Source: Xenorhabdus khoisanae
GTDB lineage: Bacteria; Pseudomonadota; Gammaproteobacteria; Enterobacterales; Enterobacteriaceae
Assembly (NCBI RefSeq): GCF_001037465.1
Contig: NZ_LFCV01000030.1
Span: 30,713-94,712, forward strand
Length of the DNA stretch: 64,000 bases
Direction of reading: 5' to 3'
Both the position numbers and the translations under genes were made by a program. Each line of letters starts with the position of its first letter. Within the stretch, counting starts at the first letter, position 1. Below, in pieces: positions 28,070 through 39,632 of this stretch. The notes under the pieces are model-generated. The model saw nothing but the letters and a program-made list of their open reading frames with translations, had not been told where the DNA came from and ran no database searches.

Positions 28070-28489
28070 TCACTTAATCAGAAGCAATTGATAAAGGGGA
28101 CGATTGTCTTCAACCATATCGGCCAAAGTATGTTTATCCAACTCTTCCAAAAAATTTTCTACCGCTTGATTCAAGACTGATTTTAAGCGACATGCAGGCG
28201 TTATTTGACAGGCACTACAGTTAACCAATGAAAGTGGTTCCAATGAACGAACCACATCACCAATTCTGATCTCGCTGGCAGGTTTACCCAGACTTATGCC
28301 ACCATTTTTTCCCCTGACAGCATTCACCAATCCTAAGTGACTCAGTTGATTGATGATCTTTACCATATGATTACGTGATAAACCATAAACTTCAGTTACC
28401 TCTGTAATGCTCGTCATTTGACCTTCCGGTAAAGAAGCCATGTAAATCAAGGCACGTAGTCCATAATCAGTAAAACTGGTTAACTGCAC
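28070..28489 (-). CDS. nsrR: Nitric-oxide-sensing Rrf2-family repressor NsrR
   Basis: A 139-residue Rrf2-family regulator that carries an Fe-S cluster and derepresses nitrosative-stress genes when the cluster reacts with NO. The winged helix (about 1-60, [20 protein letters not shown]) and the wing [13 protein letters not shown] match E. coli NsrR. The start is taken as the GTG at 28489 ([10 protein letters not shown]), 5 bases after AGAGG; the GTG two codons earlier is less well placed. The cluster segment reads [13 protein letters not shown], giving Cys91, Cys94 and Cys100, two residues shorter between the first pair than the Cys91-Cys96-Cys102 of E. coli. First gene of nsrR-rnr-rlmB. Confidence 0.95.
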   Translation of the reverse strand: MQLTSFTDYGLRALIYMASLPEGQMTSITEVTEVYGLSRNHMVKIINQLSHLGLVNAVRGKNGGISLGKPASEIRIGDVVRSLEPLSLVNCSACQITPACRLKSVLNQAVENFLEELDKHTLADMVEDNRPLYQLLLIK

Positions 28490-28678
28490 ACTCACCTCTG
28501 AGAGACTGAATATAACGGGGGTTTATTTGGAACCAAAAAATGTCTGTTTGTTGGTTTTCGTTAGTTGTTCATTATTATGTGGGTATTTTAAAAATTAAGC
28601 AAAACGGGCGATTCGCTTCTTTATTTTTTTATCTGTAAATTCCTTTATCTATGAATTTCTTTAGCTATAAAAAGTAAA

Positions 28679-28699
28679 AACCGGGCATTAAGCCCGGTT
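28679..28699 (-). terminator. purA terminator
   Basis: The 8-bp stem aaccgggc / gcccggtt with a 5-base loop lies 27 bases past the purA stop; an A run on its left gives the minus-strand T run. The 236-bp purA-nsrR gap holds nothing else that I recognise. Confidence 0.85.
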
Positions 28700-28725
28700 A
28701 TTTGCCCAAAAGATTAAGCTATCAA

Positions 28726-30033
<1,308 letters not shown>

Positions 30034-30167
30034 TCACTCGGTTGCTTAAAAATGGATTCTAACATCTCATTTAGCACCTTTCAGTATTTTTTGTTACTTC
30101 TGTTATTTCGTTTCGTCATATAAATGGGCTGCTAAGTAAACATTGGTAATGAAAATAACATGCAAAA

Positions 30168-30227
30168 AAGCCACTATATGTTTTTTTACAGTGGCTTAGG
30201 AAGCGGCCAGACACACGCTGGCCGCTT
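30168..30227 (-). terminator. Two hairpins between hflC and purA
   Basis: Stem 1 is aagccact / agtggctt (30168-30175, 30190-30197) with an A run on its left, so it can terminate minus-strand hflC transcription. Stem 2 is aagcggccag / ctggccgctt (30201-30227) with a 7-base loop and no clear T run. Confidence 0.7.
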
Positions 30228-30282
30228 TAGGTTTATTTTGCCAATTAAAGTAGATTGGAGGCTATTTGCCCGTCAAAACCAC

Positions 30283-31281
30283 TTAATCATTCGCACGATT
30301 GTGTTGCTTAGTCGGCTCTTTCATATAACGGAAGAAATCGTTATCCGGGCTGAGCACCATGATGTTGCCATCATTTTTGAAGCTATTTTCATAAGCACGC
30401 AGGCTACGGATGAATGCGTAGAATTCCGGATCTTTGCTGAATGAGTCAGCAAACAATTTGGTTGCTTCCGCATCACCTTCACCGCGTAAAACCAATGCCT
30501 CACTTTTTGCTGCGGCCTTGATTTCAGTCGCTGTCTTATCAGCGGCTGCACGGATTTTCTCAGCTTCTTCCAGACCTTGTGAACGATGGCGACGGGCTAC
30601 CGCTTCACGTTCTGCACGCATACGCTGATAAATTGCGTCTGAGACTTCATCTGGCAAGTTAATTTGCTTGATACGAACGTCCACAACTTCAATCCCCAAT
30701 GCTGCCATACTGTTCGGGTTCAGGATTGGTTGTTTACCTTTCGTTTCTTTCTCCACTCGGGCCGCTGCCGAAGCAATCTCGTTATCAGCAGTATCAGCAT
30801 CACTTGTTCCCAAGTTCAGCGCATCACGCACATCTGTCGTCAAACGACCACGAGAATCTGTCACGATGCCACGGACATCCAAACGACCAATCTCAGAACG
30901 CAGACGGTCACTGAATTTACGTTTCAACAGCAGTTCAGCCTGAGAAATTTCTCCATTACCTGTTGCCAGATAATATCTGCTGAAATCGTTAATGCGCCAC
31001 TTCAGATAAGAGTCAACAATCAGGTCTTTATTTTCACTTGTCAGGAAACGGTCAGCTTTGATATCCATAGTCTGGATACGAGCATCAAGCGTTTTAACAG
31101 TTTCAATAAATGGAATTTTGAAGTGCGGACCAGGCTGATAAACCACAGGTTTATTTTCAGCGTCACGCATAACTTTGCCAAAACGCAGCACGATGCCACG
31201 CTGACCTTCATATACGATAAATATCGACGAATACAGCCCAACCAATATGATGGCAATAGCAAAGACGAACGACTTACGCAT
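30283..31281 (-). CDS. hflC: FtsH protease modulator HflC
   Basis: A 332-residue SPFH/prohibitin-family inner-membrane protein. One N-terminal helix (FVFAIAIILVGLYSSIFIVY, about 5-24) precedes the SPFH domain and a coiled coil (RMRAEREAVARRHRSQGLEE). With HflK it forms the large periplasmic cage around FtsH. It begins two bases after hflK, so translation is coupled. Length agrees with E. coli HflC (334). Confidence 0.97.
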   Translation of the reverse strand: MRKSFVFAIAIILVGLYSSIFIVYEGQRGIVLRFGKVMRDAENKPVVYQPGPHFKIPFIETVKTLDARIQTMDIKADRFLTSENKDLIVDSYLKWRINDFSRYYLATGNGEISQAELLLKRKFSDRLRSEIGRLDVRGIVTDSRGRLTTDVRDALNLGTSDADTADNEIASAAARVEKETKGKQPILNPNSMAALGIEVVDVRIKQINLPDEVSDAIYQRMRAEREAVARRHRSQGLEEAEKIRAAADKTATEIKAAAKSEALVLRGEGDAEATKLFADSFSKDPEFYAFIRSLRAYENSFKNDGNIMVLSPDNDFFRYMKEPTKQHNRAND

Positions 31282-31283
31282 GA

Positions 31284-32519
31284 TTATGGTCTCCCTTGTC
31301 TTAGCGTCTCACCACGCAGGTTGTTTGAATCACCATAGCCTGAATTGCCATAGCCAGAATCGGTTGAACGCCCTTGTGTAGATGTAGGATGTGTCGTATT
31401 ACGCTGTTCTGGGGCGACTTTAGCGTCCTGATGACGTGTCGGCATTTCAGACTGGTTACGTAAAACTTGATCTAATGGTAATACCAGCATGTTGTTGCTC
31501 TTTTCGTTTGCAATAACTTTGCGGGTCTGACTCAGAATACGTTCCATTGTTTCAATGTAAAGACGCTCACGGGTAATTTCCGGTGCAGCTTTATACTCAG
31601 GCAGAATTTTGGCAAAACTTGCCACTTCACCCTGTGCATTCAATACCACACTCACTTTATAGGCTTTAGCATCTTCAATGATACGTTGAGCATAACCCTT
31701 GGCTATTGGCAGAACTGAGTTTTTATAAGCGTCTGCTTCACGGATGGTTTTCTGCTCTTCTTCGCGGGCGGCGATAACATCATCAAATGCCGCTTTCACC
31801 TCTTCTGGTGGACGCGCAGTTTGGAAGTTAACGTCCAGCAACGTGATCCCCATGTTGTACGGACGAATAGTTTCCTCCAGTACTTTCTGAGTATCGTTAC
31901 GCACAATCGTACGGTCTGCTGTCAGAATTTTTTCCATTGAGTATTTGCCAACCACGCCACGCACAGCGCTGTCTGTCGCTTGACGCAGGCTGTTATCAGG
32001 ATTGGTGACATTGAAAAGATAAGCTTCAGGGTTAGTGACACGGTACTGAACGTTCATCTCAGCACGCACAACGTTTTCATCTGATGTCAGCATGACACCC
32101 GTTGTTGCCAGTTCACGAACAGATTCGACGTTAACGGCACGTACTCGATCGATAAACGTCATTTTCCAGTTCAAGCCAGGCTGAACAACGTGGTTAAATT
32201 TACCCAACCGAGTAACTACACCACGCTCTGTTTCTTTAATCGTATAGAAACCACTTACAACCCAGACAACAACTGCAACAGCGACGGCAAGACCAATAAG
32301 ACGCCCGCCAAATTTAGAGTTCTGTTCAGAACCATTTCCACCTTTGTTTCCACCGAGACCACCGAGCTTTTCACTCAGTTTACGGAACAGATCGTCGAGA
32401 TCAGTTGCTCCACGGTTTCGACCACCTTTATTGTTGCCGCCGGAGTTGCCGCCATTATTATTGCTGCTTCCCCACGGGTCGCGGTCCTGTCCGTTATTAC
32501 CGGGCTGATTCCACGCCAT
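31284..32519 (-). CDS. hflK: FtsH protease modulator HflK
   Basis: A 411-residue partner of HflC. The N-terminal cytoplasmic part is rich in Gly and Asn (MAWNQPGNNGQDRDPWGSSN), followed by one membrane helix (LIGLAVAVAVVVWVVSGFY, about 75-93), the SPFH domain (ETERGVVTRLGKFNHVVQPG) and a coiled coil. The 320-bp gap between hflX and hflK is longer than in E. coli and contains the relic of an IS200/IS605-type element. Confidence 0.97.
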   Translation of the reverse strand: MAWNQPGNNGQDRDPWGSSNNNGGNSGGNNKGGRNRGATDLDDLFRKLSEKLGGLGGNKGGNGSEQNSKFGGRLIGLAVAVAVVVWVVSGFYTIKETERGVVTRLGKFNHVVQPGLNWKMTFIDRVRAVNVESVRELATTGVMLTSDENVVRAEMNVQYRVTNPEAYLFNVTNPDNSLRQATDSAVRGVVGKYSMEKILTADRTIVRNDTQKVLEETIRPYNMGITLLDVNFQTARPPEEVKAAFDDVIAAREEEQKTIREADAYKNSVLPIAKGYAQRIIEDAKAYKVSVVLNAQGEVASFAKILPEYKAAPEITRERLYIETMERILSQTRKVIANEKSNNMLVLPLDQVLRNQSEMPTRHQDAKVAPEQRNTTHPTSTQGRSTDSGYGNSGYGDSNNLRGETLRQGRP

Positions 32520-32559
32520 GTTTTAGCTCCACTTTTTAGTTTTTACTGGTTTTTCAGAG

Positions 32560-32665
32560 GTGACTGCTCTCCACCCTGATGGGTGAGGCTTCCCACTTCA
32601 CAGGCCGTTGCCTGTTCCTGACAGGTCTGACAGCGGCCTCCATGGGCAGAAACAACAAATTTCGT
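32560..32665 (-). mobile_element. Relic of an IS200/IS605-family tnpB 3' end and right end
   Basis: On the minus strand one frame reads LPMEAAVRPVRNRQRPVKWE then ASPIRVESSH, the kind of low-complexity end that TnpB (OrfB) proteins of IS200/IS605 elements have where the gene runs into the omega-RNA. It is followed by a hairpin (cctcaccc-atca-gggtgg type, 32571-32587) and ends in GTCAC (32560-32565), like the right end of such elements. The catalytic part of tnpB, the left end and tnpA are missing. It lies between hflX and hflK in the direction of the operon. The call is by pattern memory; a database match would settle it. Confidence 0.55.
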
Positions 32666-32839
32666 TGTTTTTGTAAGCAACCAATATTATTTGGTGATAC
32701 TTTTGACAGTGCAATTCAGTCACTGCAATTTTGGCACAGTCATTTCATCACCGCCATTCCATCTCCGCTACGCCATGACCATAAGCACCTTGAAATGGCG
32801 GGTAAAATGATACCTTGTTTGTTGCTCTGCGCCAATCAA

Positions 32840-34120
32840 TCAGACAACATAGTCGGGTAAATTTGGTTCTTGTTTGCACAGGCGGCGCCAATCCACCATT
32901 GGCATTCTGATTTCAATACCCATTTGACCATTTTCTTCCACCCATTCACGCTCAATAGCCTGAAGCTGGTAGAAACGGCTGCGCAGACGCCCCGCTTCCA
33001 GCGGAAGATGCAATTCATAGTGTGCGATTTCACCTGAAAGGCGTTCAGTCAAGGCTTGTAATAGAAGCGGAATGCCTTCACCAGTCTGCGCTGATAACCA
33101 TACCCTGACAGGGTAGTTTTCCTCATCGCGGTCGATGCGTGGAACAAAATCTTCCAACATATCGATTTTATTCATGACCAATAGAGAAGGAATTTCATGG
33201 GATTCAATCTCTTCAAGGACACTATCAACAGCGATGATGTTTTCATCAAGACGACTATCAGCTGCATCGACAACATGCAGCAGCAATTTTGCCTGCCGGG
33301 TCTCCTGCAAAGTCGCCTTAAATGCTGCAACCAGATCATGGGGCAAATGACGGATAAAACCAACTGTATCCGCCAAAACCACGGCACCGACATCATCCAC
33401 GTCTATTCGGCGCAGGGTCGGATCTAAGGTGGCAAAAAGCTGATCAGCCGCATAAACTTCAGCAGAAGTTATCCTGTTGAATAAGCTCGATTTCCCTGCA
33501 TTGGTATAACCAACAAGAGAAACGGTAGGAATATCTGCCTTATTGCGTGCCTGACGCCCCTGTTCACGCTGTTTTTCAACCTTGCTGAGACGCCCCAGAA
33601 TCTGTTTGATTTTGTCACGCAACATACGACGGTCACTTTCCAGCTGAGTTTCTCCGGGACCACGCAGCCCGATCCCCCCTTTCTGGCGTTCAAGGTGGGT
33701 CCAGCCCCGTACCAGTCGGGTAGATAAGTGACGCAATTGCGCCAGTTCAACCTGCAACTTGCCTTCGTGCGTTCTTGCCCGCTGAGCAAAAATATCCAGG
33801 ATCACGCCCGTGCGATCAACAACGCGGCACTGACACAAGCGCTCAAGATTACGTTCCTGGGCCGGGCTGAGAGTATGGTTAAATAAAACCACATCTGCGC
33901 CACTGTTTTTGACAGCTTCGGCAATTTCCTCTGCCTTACCCTCTCCGACAAAATATTTCGGATGAGGTGCCTTCCGGCTTCCCGTTACAATCTGCACAGG
34001 AGAAACACCTGCGGAAGTTACCAATGATTCAAACTCACTGAGATTTTCCGTATCTTTTTCCTGTGAGAAGAAAACATGCACCAGAACAGCTAATTCTCCG
34101 CCTTCATAACGATCAAACAA
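32840..34120 (-). CDS. hflX: Ribosome-rescue GTPase HflX
   Basis: A 426-residue GTPase that splits stalled 70S ribosomes, notably after heat shock. It starts [18 protein letters not shown] as in E. coli. The N-terminal nucleotide-binding HflX domain with [20 protein letters not shown] is followed by a glycine-rich helix linker ([17 protein letters not shown]) and the G domain: G1 [12 protein letters not shown]3 DTVGF, G4 NKID. It lies downstream of hfq with a terminator between them, as in E. coli. Confidence 0.98.
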   Translation of the reverse strand: MFDRYEGGELAVLVHVFFSQEKDTENLSEFESLVTSAGVSPVQIVTGSRKAPHPKYFVGEGKAEEIAEAVKNSGADVVLFNHTLSPAQERNLERLCQCRVVDRTGVILDIFAQRARTHEGKLQVELAQLRHLSTRLVRGWTHLERQKGGIGLRGPGETQLESDRRMLRDKIKQILGRLSKVEKQREQGRQARNKADIPTVSLVGYTNAGKSSLFNRITSAEVYAADQLFATLDPTLRRIDVDDVGAVVLADTVGFIRHLPHDLVAAFKATLQETRQAKLLLHVVDAADSRLDENIIAVDSVLEEIESHEIPSLLVMNKIDMLEDFVPRIDRDEENYPVRVWLSAQTGEGIPLLLQALTERLSGEIAHYELHLPLEAGRLRSRFYQLQAIEREWVEENGQMGIEIRMPMVDWRRLCKQEPNLPDYVV

Positions 34121-34156
34121 CGGTGCAACCCCTCAGGCTAAGTAAAATCCATAGGA

Positions 34157-34191
34157 AAAAACATAGGTAAAGTCTCCCTACCTATGTTTTT
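34157..34191 (-). terminator. hfq terminator in the hfq-hflX gap
   Basis: A perfect 13-bp inverted repeat (aaaaacataggta / tacctatgttttt) with a 9-base loop lies 26 bases after the hfq stop. It is expected to end most hfq transcripts, with partial read-through to hflX. Confidence 0.88.
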
Positions 34192-34216
34192 ATTTACGTC
34201 ATGCACAGCCACTGGT

Positions 34217-34519
34217 TTACTCAGTGGCATCAGTTTCCTGTTGTGCTGCCGGGGTAGCGCCAGCATGATAATTTCCAACGCCAGTTGTCACATTCTGGTT
34301 GCTACCATGATGAGACACAGGGCGGGAAGGCACAACAGTTGAGATGGCATGTTTATAAACCATCTGACTGACAGTGTTTTTCAGTAAAATGACAAATTGG
34401 TCAAAAGATTCAATCTGACCCTGTAATTTGATACCGTTGACCAAATAAATAGAAACCGGGACCCTTTCACGCCGTAAAGCATTCAGGAATGGATCTTGCA
34501 AAGATTGCCCCTTAGCCAT
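34217..34519 (-). CDS. hfq: RNA chaperone Hfq
   Basis: A 100-residue Sm-like protein. Sm1 ([20 protein letters not shown]) and Sm2 ([11 protein letters not shown]) are conserved, and the N-terminal QSLQDPFLN holds the uridine-binding residues. A flexible tail of about 30 residues ends in an acidic tip (ETDATE), as in E. coli. The hexamer pairs small RNAs with target mRNAs. It lies between miaA and hflX; the 108-bp gap to miaA probably holds its own promoter. Confidence 0.99.
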   Translation of the reverse strand: MAKGQSLQDPFLNALRRERVPVSIYLVNGIKLQGQIESFDQFVILLKNTVSQMVYKHAISTVVPSRPVSHHGSNQNVTTGVGNYHAGATPAAQQETDATE

Positions 34520-34627
34520 TCTATATTTTCCTTATTTTGTTGTTTTTAACTAAGAACCGATTGGTTCGAAAAAGTAACTACTCAAAAATGATACTTTGTA
34601 CCGATCAATTGTACACAATCAATGAAT

Positions 34628-35569
34628 TTATGTACTAATAACCTGCATGACTGCGTTTAGTGATTGTTTAGGTTGATCGCTATCCAACCAAGTCACATTG
34701 TCCCAACTCCTGAGCCACGTGATCTGACGTTTCGCCAATTGGCGCGTCGCACAGATACCACGATAGATCATCTCATCATGAGATATTTCGCCTGCGAGGT
34801 AGGACCACATCTGACGATAACCAACACAACGAATGGAGGGTAAATCTGTATGCAAATCGCTACGAGCATAAAGCGCTTTCACTTCATCTTCAAACCCTGA
34901 TTTGATCATTTGTTCAAAACGGGCTGCAATACGCTGATGCAAAATTTCACGGCTTGCAGGCGCGATCGCAAATTGATGAACGCGATACGGCAATATTTCT
35001 CCAGACGTTTCTGTCAATTCAGTTAGAGTTTTACCCGAAATCCGAAAAACTTCCAGTGCACGAGTAAGACGTTGTGGATCATTAGGATGGATCCTTACAG
35101 CCGCAACCGGATCAATTTCCTGTAACTGCCGATGCAATGCATCCCATCCAATCTCCGCTGCCTGCTGTTCAATCTGCGCCCGAACTTCAGGATTTGCAGA
35201 GGGCAAAGGCGATAATCCTTCCAGCAATGCTTTGAAATATAGCATGGTTCCACCAACCAGGAGTGGAATTCTCCCCGCCGCCGTGATCTCTGCCATTTCT
35301 TTTAGAGCATCACGGCGAAAATCGGCAGCGGAATAGGTTTCGACAGGATCGAGAATATCAATCAGGCGATGAGGTGCCTGTGCCTGCTCTTCTGCGGAAG
35401 GCTTGGCTGTCCCAATATCCATTCCACGGTAAATCAACGCGGAATCAACACTGATTAATTCAACCGGAAGATGCTGACGCAAGGCGATCGATAACGCCGT
35501 TTTTCCTGAAGCCGTTGGCCCCATGATAAAAATGGCTGTCGGCAGATGTTGAGTTTTTAAATCACTCAT
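34628..35569 (-). CDS. miaA: tRNA dimethylallyltransferase MiaA
   Basis: A 313-residue enzyme that adds the dimethylallyl group to A37 of tRNAs reading UNN codons. The P-loop [37 protein letters not shown], and [20 protein letters not shown] then PEVRAQ are present; the RCVGYRQMW and [14 protein letters not shown] motifs close it. The start at 35569 (MSDLKTQ) is chosen to fit E. coli MiaA; it overlaps the mutL stop by 8 bp (ATGAGTGA), consistent with coupling. A longer frame to 35602 is open but unlikely. Confidence 0.96.
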   Translation of the reverse strand: MSDLKTQHLPTAIFIMGPTASGKTALSIALRQHLPVELISVDSALIYRGMDIGTAKPSAEEQAQAPHRLIDILDPVETYSAADFRRDALKEMAEITAAGRIPLLVGGTMLYFKALLEGLSPLPSANPEVRAQIEQQAAEIGWDALHRQLQEIDPVAAVRIHPNDPQRLTRALEVFRISGKTLTELTETSGEILPYRVHQFAIAPASREILHQRIAARFEQMIKSGFEDEVKALYARSDLHTDLPSIRCVGYRQMWSYLAGEISHDEMIYRGICATRQLAKRQITWLRSWDNVTWLDSDQPKQSLNAVMQVIST

Positions 35570-37559
35570 GATTAAGGCGTGCCACCACTGCTTGTAAATC
35601 AATTAACTGTAATAACCCTTCCGGTGGTGATACCACCAGTTGAGGGCAAAGACGCTCGACATCAGCCAAAAGTTGGACGGCTTGTGCGACGTTCCACGTT
35701 TCATGCTCACTACCCAAATGACGGGAGAGCCAAATTGCCACCTGTTCAGTAGAAGCGGCTGACAATCCGCCAAGGTAACCCAACAGCTCCGGCAGAAGTT
35801 TTGGCAGGTTCTGTTGACGCAAAGGCAACGATACCGCATGAATGGTCACTTTTCCATGTGCGACTGTCGATTCAATACCAAAAGTCTTCAGTAGCTCACT
35901 ATTCTGCTTCAACGTGCTCATTTCTGTCTGATTGAGAGCAAGTTTCAGCGGGATCAACAAAGGCTGAGATTTAAGCCCCTGTTTTCCCGGCGTCAGTTCT
36001 CCCGGCGTCAGTTGCGCCTGCTTCAACCAGCGCTCAGCGACTGGGAGCGAAAGCAAGCCTATCCCTAATGGCGATTCAATCAAGGCATGGCAATCGGCAT
36101 AAATGCTCAATACTTTTCCGAATGTGTATTTTTCAATGCCATACGTATTGCCAATACTAACCGCGTTATTTTTTCCCTGCCCCGGTTGAATTGGGCTGAC
36201 CGGAACAGACATTGAGCCGGAACTTGACGAATCAGGCGATGAAGTGGCTCTTTGCGGGAACAAAGGGTGCTTTTCTTCCGGTGAAAACTGCATCAGCTTC
36301 CGGTACAGTTCACCCTGTTTTTTCTGATAGCTTTCTCCATGATGCGATGGCTGTGTTTCACGGCCTGAATACTGTCGTTCCCCATGTTCCTGCTTCTTGT
36401 CGTTATTACCATTCCCATCAGTATCATGACGTCGGGAAGATTCAGGATCTGCTGGCACGTTGCTTTTCCGAAGAAAATGGTTTTCTCCCGCAGAAGGGCG
36501 ATTTTCTGGCACCCAATTTGCTGCCGTCTCCTGACAGCCAAGCTCTAACTCTGCGCCCTTACTACGCTGTTTCAATACCGCAGACACACCCTGATAAATA
36601 AAATCATGCACCAACCGCGCTTGATGGAAACGAACCTCATGTTTGGCAGGATGCACATTGACATCCACCTGATGCGGATCAATCTCCAAATACAGAACAT
36701 AAGCAGGTTGTTGCTCCCCCTGAATCAAATCTTGATAGGCTTGGCGAATCGCATGATTAATCAGCCGATCCCGCATCATACGTCCATTGACATAGCAATA
36801 TTGAATATCGCTTCCGGCCGTAGCGCTCATTGGGTCAGCCACCCAACCTTTAATGGACAGGGAATCATGTTGCCATGACAACGCCAAAGCCTGCTGTACA
36901 AACGTCGTACCACAAATTGCGGCCAAACGCCGTTCATGCTGAGATTCGTCTTTAGCAGGACGATACTGGCGCACCAACTTTCCGTTATGATTCAGGTTGA
37001 TAGCAACATCCAGCCGCGCCAATGCGATCCGGCGTACCACTTCATCAATGTGACCAAACTCCGTTTTTTCCGTTCTCAGGAATTTGCGGCGGGCAGGCGT
37101 GTTATAAAACAGATCCAACACTTCAACCGTCGTACCCACAGGATGCGCAGCAGGTTTAACCGTTACTTCCATATCACGGCCTTCGGCATAAGATTGCCAC
37201 GCTTCTGTCTGGCTTTCAGGGCGAGAGGTTAATGTCAGCCGAGAAACAGAACTGATACTCGCCAGCGCTTCTCCACGGAAGCCCATACTCATAATCGCTT
37301 CCAAATCATCCAATGAAGCAATTTTACTGGTGGCATGACGTTCCAACGCTAAGGTAAGGTCTTGTTGACTGATTCCGCAGCCGTTATCACGGATTCGAAT
37401 CAGCTTTGCGCCGCCACGTTCAATATCGATATCAATGCGGGCAGCACCGGCATCAAGACTATTTTCCACCAATTCTTTCACCACTGATGCAGGGCGTTCA
37501 ACCACTTCACCAGCGGCAATCTGATTTGCCAATTGTGGGGGTAATATCTTGATAGCCAT
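35562..37559 (-). CDS. mutL: DNA mismatch repair protein MutL
   Basis: A 665-residue GHKL ATPase that links MutS mismatch recognition to MutH and UvrD. The ATPase motifs [18 protein letters not shown] and [15 protein letters not shown] lie in the first 110 residues; a variable Ser/Gln/His-rich linker (about 340-470) leads to the C-terminal dimerisation domain starting near [15 protein letters not shown]. It is somewhat longer than E. coli MutL (615) through the linker. A 15-bp duplication gives [10 protein letters not shown] in the C-terminal domain. Confidence 0.97.
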   Translation of the reverse strand: MAIKILPPQLANQIAAGEVVERPASVVKELVENSLDAGAARIDIDIERGGAKLIRIRDNGCGISQQDLTLALERHATSKIASLDDLEAIMSMGFRGEALASISSVSRLTLTSRPESQTEAWQSYAEGRDMEVTVKPAAHPVGTTVEVLDLFYNTPARRKFLRTEKTEFGHIDEVVRRIALARLDVAINLNHNGKLVRQYRPAKDESQHERRLAAICGTTFVQQALALSWQHDSLSIKGWVADPMSATAGSDIQYCYVNGRMMRDRLINHAIRQAYQDLIQGEQQPAYVLYLEIDPHQVDVNVHPAKHEVRFHQARLVHDFIYQGVSAVLKQRSKGAELELGCQETAANWVPENRPSAGENHFLRKSNVPADPESSRRHDTDGNGNNDKKQEHGERQYSGRETQPSHHGESYQKKQGELYRKLMQFSPEEKHPLFPQRATSSPDSSSSGSMSVPVSPIQPGQGKNNAVSIGNTYGIEKYTFGKVLSIYADCHALIESPLGIGLLSLPVAERWLKQAQLTPGELTPGKQGLKSQPLLIPLKLALNQTEMSTLKQNSELLKTFGIESTVAHGKVTIHAVSLPLRQQNLPKLLPELLGYLGGLSAASTEQVAIWLSRHLGSEHETWNVAQAVQLLADVERLCPQLVVSPPEGLLQLIDLQAVVARLNHE
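35985..36014. repeat. 15-bp direct duplication in mutL
   Basis: tcccggcgtcagttc (35985-35999) is followed at once by a copy with one change (36000-36014), encoding [11 protein letters not shown]. coli MutL has a single LTPGE at the place. In-frame gain or loss of a unit would be possible by slippage. Confidence 0.85.
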
Positions 37560-37611
37560 TATTCGACCTTACTTACGATTTTAAGCCTATTCTGATAGGC
37601 AGATATATTGG

Positions 37612-38967
37612 TTACTTTGGTGCTGCCTGCAATGGGTTAGTCTGGAAATAATGACGTAATCCTAAATGGATGGCTTGCGCCAATTTTTCCTGATATTGAT
37701 TGGAACCCAATAATTCTTCTTCAGACAGATTACTGATAAATCCGGTTTCCACTAAAATAGACGGGATATCCGGCGAGCGTAAAACACCGAGGCTCGCATG
37801 CTCTGGCGTGCGTTTATGCAAAGAACCAATTCTGGTGAGCTGACTCAATACTTGCATAGCGACATCATAACCAACTCTCTGGGAATGGCCGAATTGTAAA
37901 TCCAACACAGCCTGACTCAAATATGGGTCAGTGCCATTGGCAAGGGCATCTCCTGCGCCTCCCAGCAACTCAGATTGTTTCTCATGCTGTTCCAGCCAAT
38001 TACCTAATTCGCTGTTTGCACGGCGATTAGAGAGCACCCAGACAGAAGCCCCTCTGGCACCACGATTAGGAGCCGCATCCGCATGAATTGATATCAACAT
38101 ATTGGCTCTATGCTTACGGGCAACTTCGGAACGTCCCGCCACAGAAATAAAATAATCGCCATTCCGCGTCAGTACAGGCTTAAACATGGGATCATTGCGT
38201 AAAAGTGTTTCCAGTTTACGGGCAATACTAATGGTTACATTTTTTTCCTTCAATCCATGTTGACCAATCGCACCGGGATCTTGCCCACCATGCCCTGCAT
38301 CAATAGCAACCACAATCGGGCGGATACCTTTTCCTTGCCCAGATTGAATTGCCTGTTTTTTCACGCTTTTCTCATTAAGATTCGTGGGTTCATGAGATTT
38401 CGGGGCAGGTTTTGCCTCCAGTTTCATTGACTGGGCATCAGAAGAAAGTGACTGCTTACTTTCATTTTTAGCAATATTGTCCCTGAAAATAGGTGCTCTA
38501 TTATTCACTACGCCCTTGGTTTTCAGAGTAATAACTAGCTGGTATTTGCTACCTGCTTTCTTCACTGAAAACGTCTCTGTAGCTTTATTCGCCAATTCCA
38601 GCACAACCCTCTGATGATGTGCATCAGGTGGCTGACTGGAGCGTACCAGCCTGACCAAATCCTGCCCGGATAAACGCATCGGTAGACCAACGATTTTGCC
38701 AGATTGACGAATATCCACGACTAATCGTTCAGGAGAATGCAAAGGAAAAAATCGATAATCAGGACGCCCGCCAGTGAATTCCAACGTTACTGTGGCCTCA
38801 GAGGGGCTATTATTCACATGAACATTCGACAACGTAGCCGCCGTAGCCGTTGTCATGACCAATTGACTCAGCATGACAAACAAAATACAGGCCATCACCC
38901 AGTGGGCATGCCATTTTTTTACCACATTCACGAAAAAGGCATTCATCATGGTCGGGTATTCCTTCAT
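37612..38967 (-). CDS. amiB: N-acetylmuramoyl-L-alanine amidase AmiB
   Basis: A 451-residue periplasmic zinc amidase that splits septal peptidoglycan during cell separation, activated by EnvC in E. coli. A hydrophobic export signal ([20 protein letters not shown]) is followed by an AMIN domain (about 45-140), a linker and an Amidase_3 domain (about 215-440) with [15 protein letters not shown], the second zinc His in ISIHADAAP and the catalytic VETGFISN. There is no LysM repeat at the end, as in E. coli AmiB. It overlaps tsaE by 4 bp; ATG codons at positions 7 and 8 are alternative starts. Confidence 0.95.
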   Translation of the reverse strand: MKEYPTMMNAFFVNVVKKWHAHWVMACILFVMLSQLVMTTATAATLSNVHVNNSPSEATVTLEFTGGRPDYRFFPLHSPERLVVDIRQSGKIVGLPMRLSGQDLVRLVRSSQPPDAHHQRVVLELANKATETFSVKKAGSKYQLVITLKTKGVVNNRAPIFRDNIAKNESKQSLSSDAQSMKLEAKPAPKSHEPTNLNEKSVKKQAIQSGQGKGIRPIVVAIDAGHGGQDPGAIGQHGLKEKNVTISIARKLETLLRNDPMFKPVLTRNGDYFISVAGRSEVARKHRANMLISIHADAAPNRGARGASVWVLSNRRANSELGNWLEQHEKQSELLGGAGDALANGTDPYLSQAVLDLQFGHSQRVGYDVAMQVLSQLTRIGSLHKRTPEHASLGVLRSPDIPSILVETGFISNLSEEELLGSNQYQEKLAQAIHLGLRHYFQTNPLQAAPK

Positions 38968-39428
38968 AAGGACTTCAAATTATCCAACAGACTTTCACCA
39001 TATTCAGATAACGCAACAAAACGCGCCTGTCGGCCTTCGCTGTCATAACTCAAGTGCAGCTCAATATCGGCATCAGGCAAAACACCAGTGCCTTGTTGAG
39101 GCCATTCCACCAGGCAAATAGCGTCCTGATGGAAATAATCACGGATCCCCATAAACTCCAGCTCTTCAGGATCAGCCAGACGGTACAAGTCAAAATGATA
39201 GACAGGCCGTGGTTGTAAAGCGTAAGGTTCAACCAGCGTATAAGTTGGACTTTTCACATGCCCCTGATGGCCGAGCGCCTGTAGGAAACCACGGCTAAAT
39301 GTGGTTTTTCCTGCACCGAGATCACCATATAAATAAATAACATAGCCGCGATCGCCGACTGACGCCACTGCATTACCCAATGCAACTGTGGCATTTTCAT
39401 TTGGAAGTGATAAAACGAGTTCTTTCAT
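38964..39428 (-). CDS. tsaE: tRNA threonylcarbamoyladenosine biosynthesis ATPase TsaE
   Basis: A 154-residue P-loop ATPase needed with TsaB and TsaD for t6A37 in tRNA. The Walker A motif [20 protein letters not shown] (about 34-53), [10 protein letters not shown] (about 60) and the later [15 protein letters not shown] and CLVEWPQQG are all present. In E. coli nnr (yjeF) lies directly upstream; here the 204 bp between tsaE and the divergent queG has no room for it. Confidence 0.97.
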   Translation of the reverse strand: MKELVLSLPNENATVALGNAVASVGDRGYVIYLYGDLGAGKTTFSRGFLQALGHQGHVKSPTYTLVEPYALQPRPVYHFDLYRLADPEELEFMGIRDYFHQDAICLVEWPQQGTGVLPDADIELHLSYDSEGRQARFVALSEYGESLLDNLKSL

Positions 39429-39632
39429 CGAAAAATATCTATTTTATTTATTGAATTAAGAGCCTGAACAGGTGGACATATCAGCAAAATAGCTTAACCG
39501 ATAACCATAACATAATTCAGGCATTATCATTGAACATCTTATGCACCGCTGTAACGCCATATTCCGTACTTTTTGTATTCAATCCACACTGTGTTAATCT
39601 ACGCTCCTCTTACAGCAGTAAATTGATATCCC

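Noticed and set aside
32579..32860. 93-codon open frame on the plus strand between hflK and hflX
   Set aside because: It is antisense to the tnpB-like relic and to the hflX end, with no ribosome site.
37612..38967. LysM domain at the end of AmiB
   Set aside because: The protein ends shortly after the amidase domain; no LysM pattern is present.
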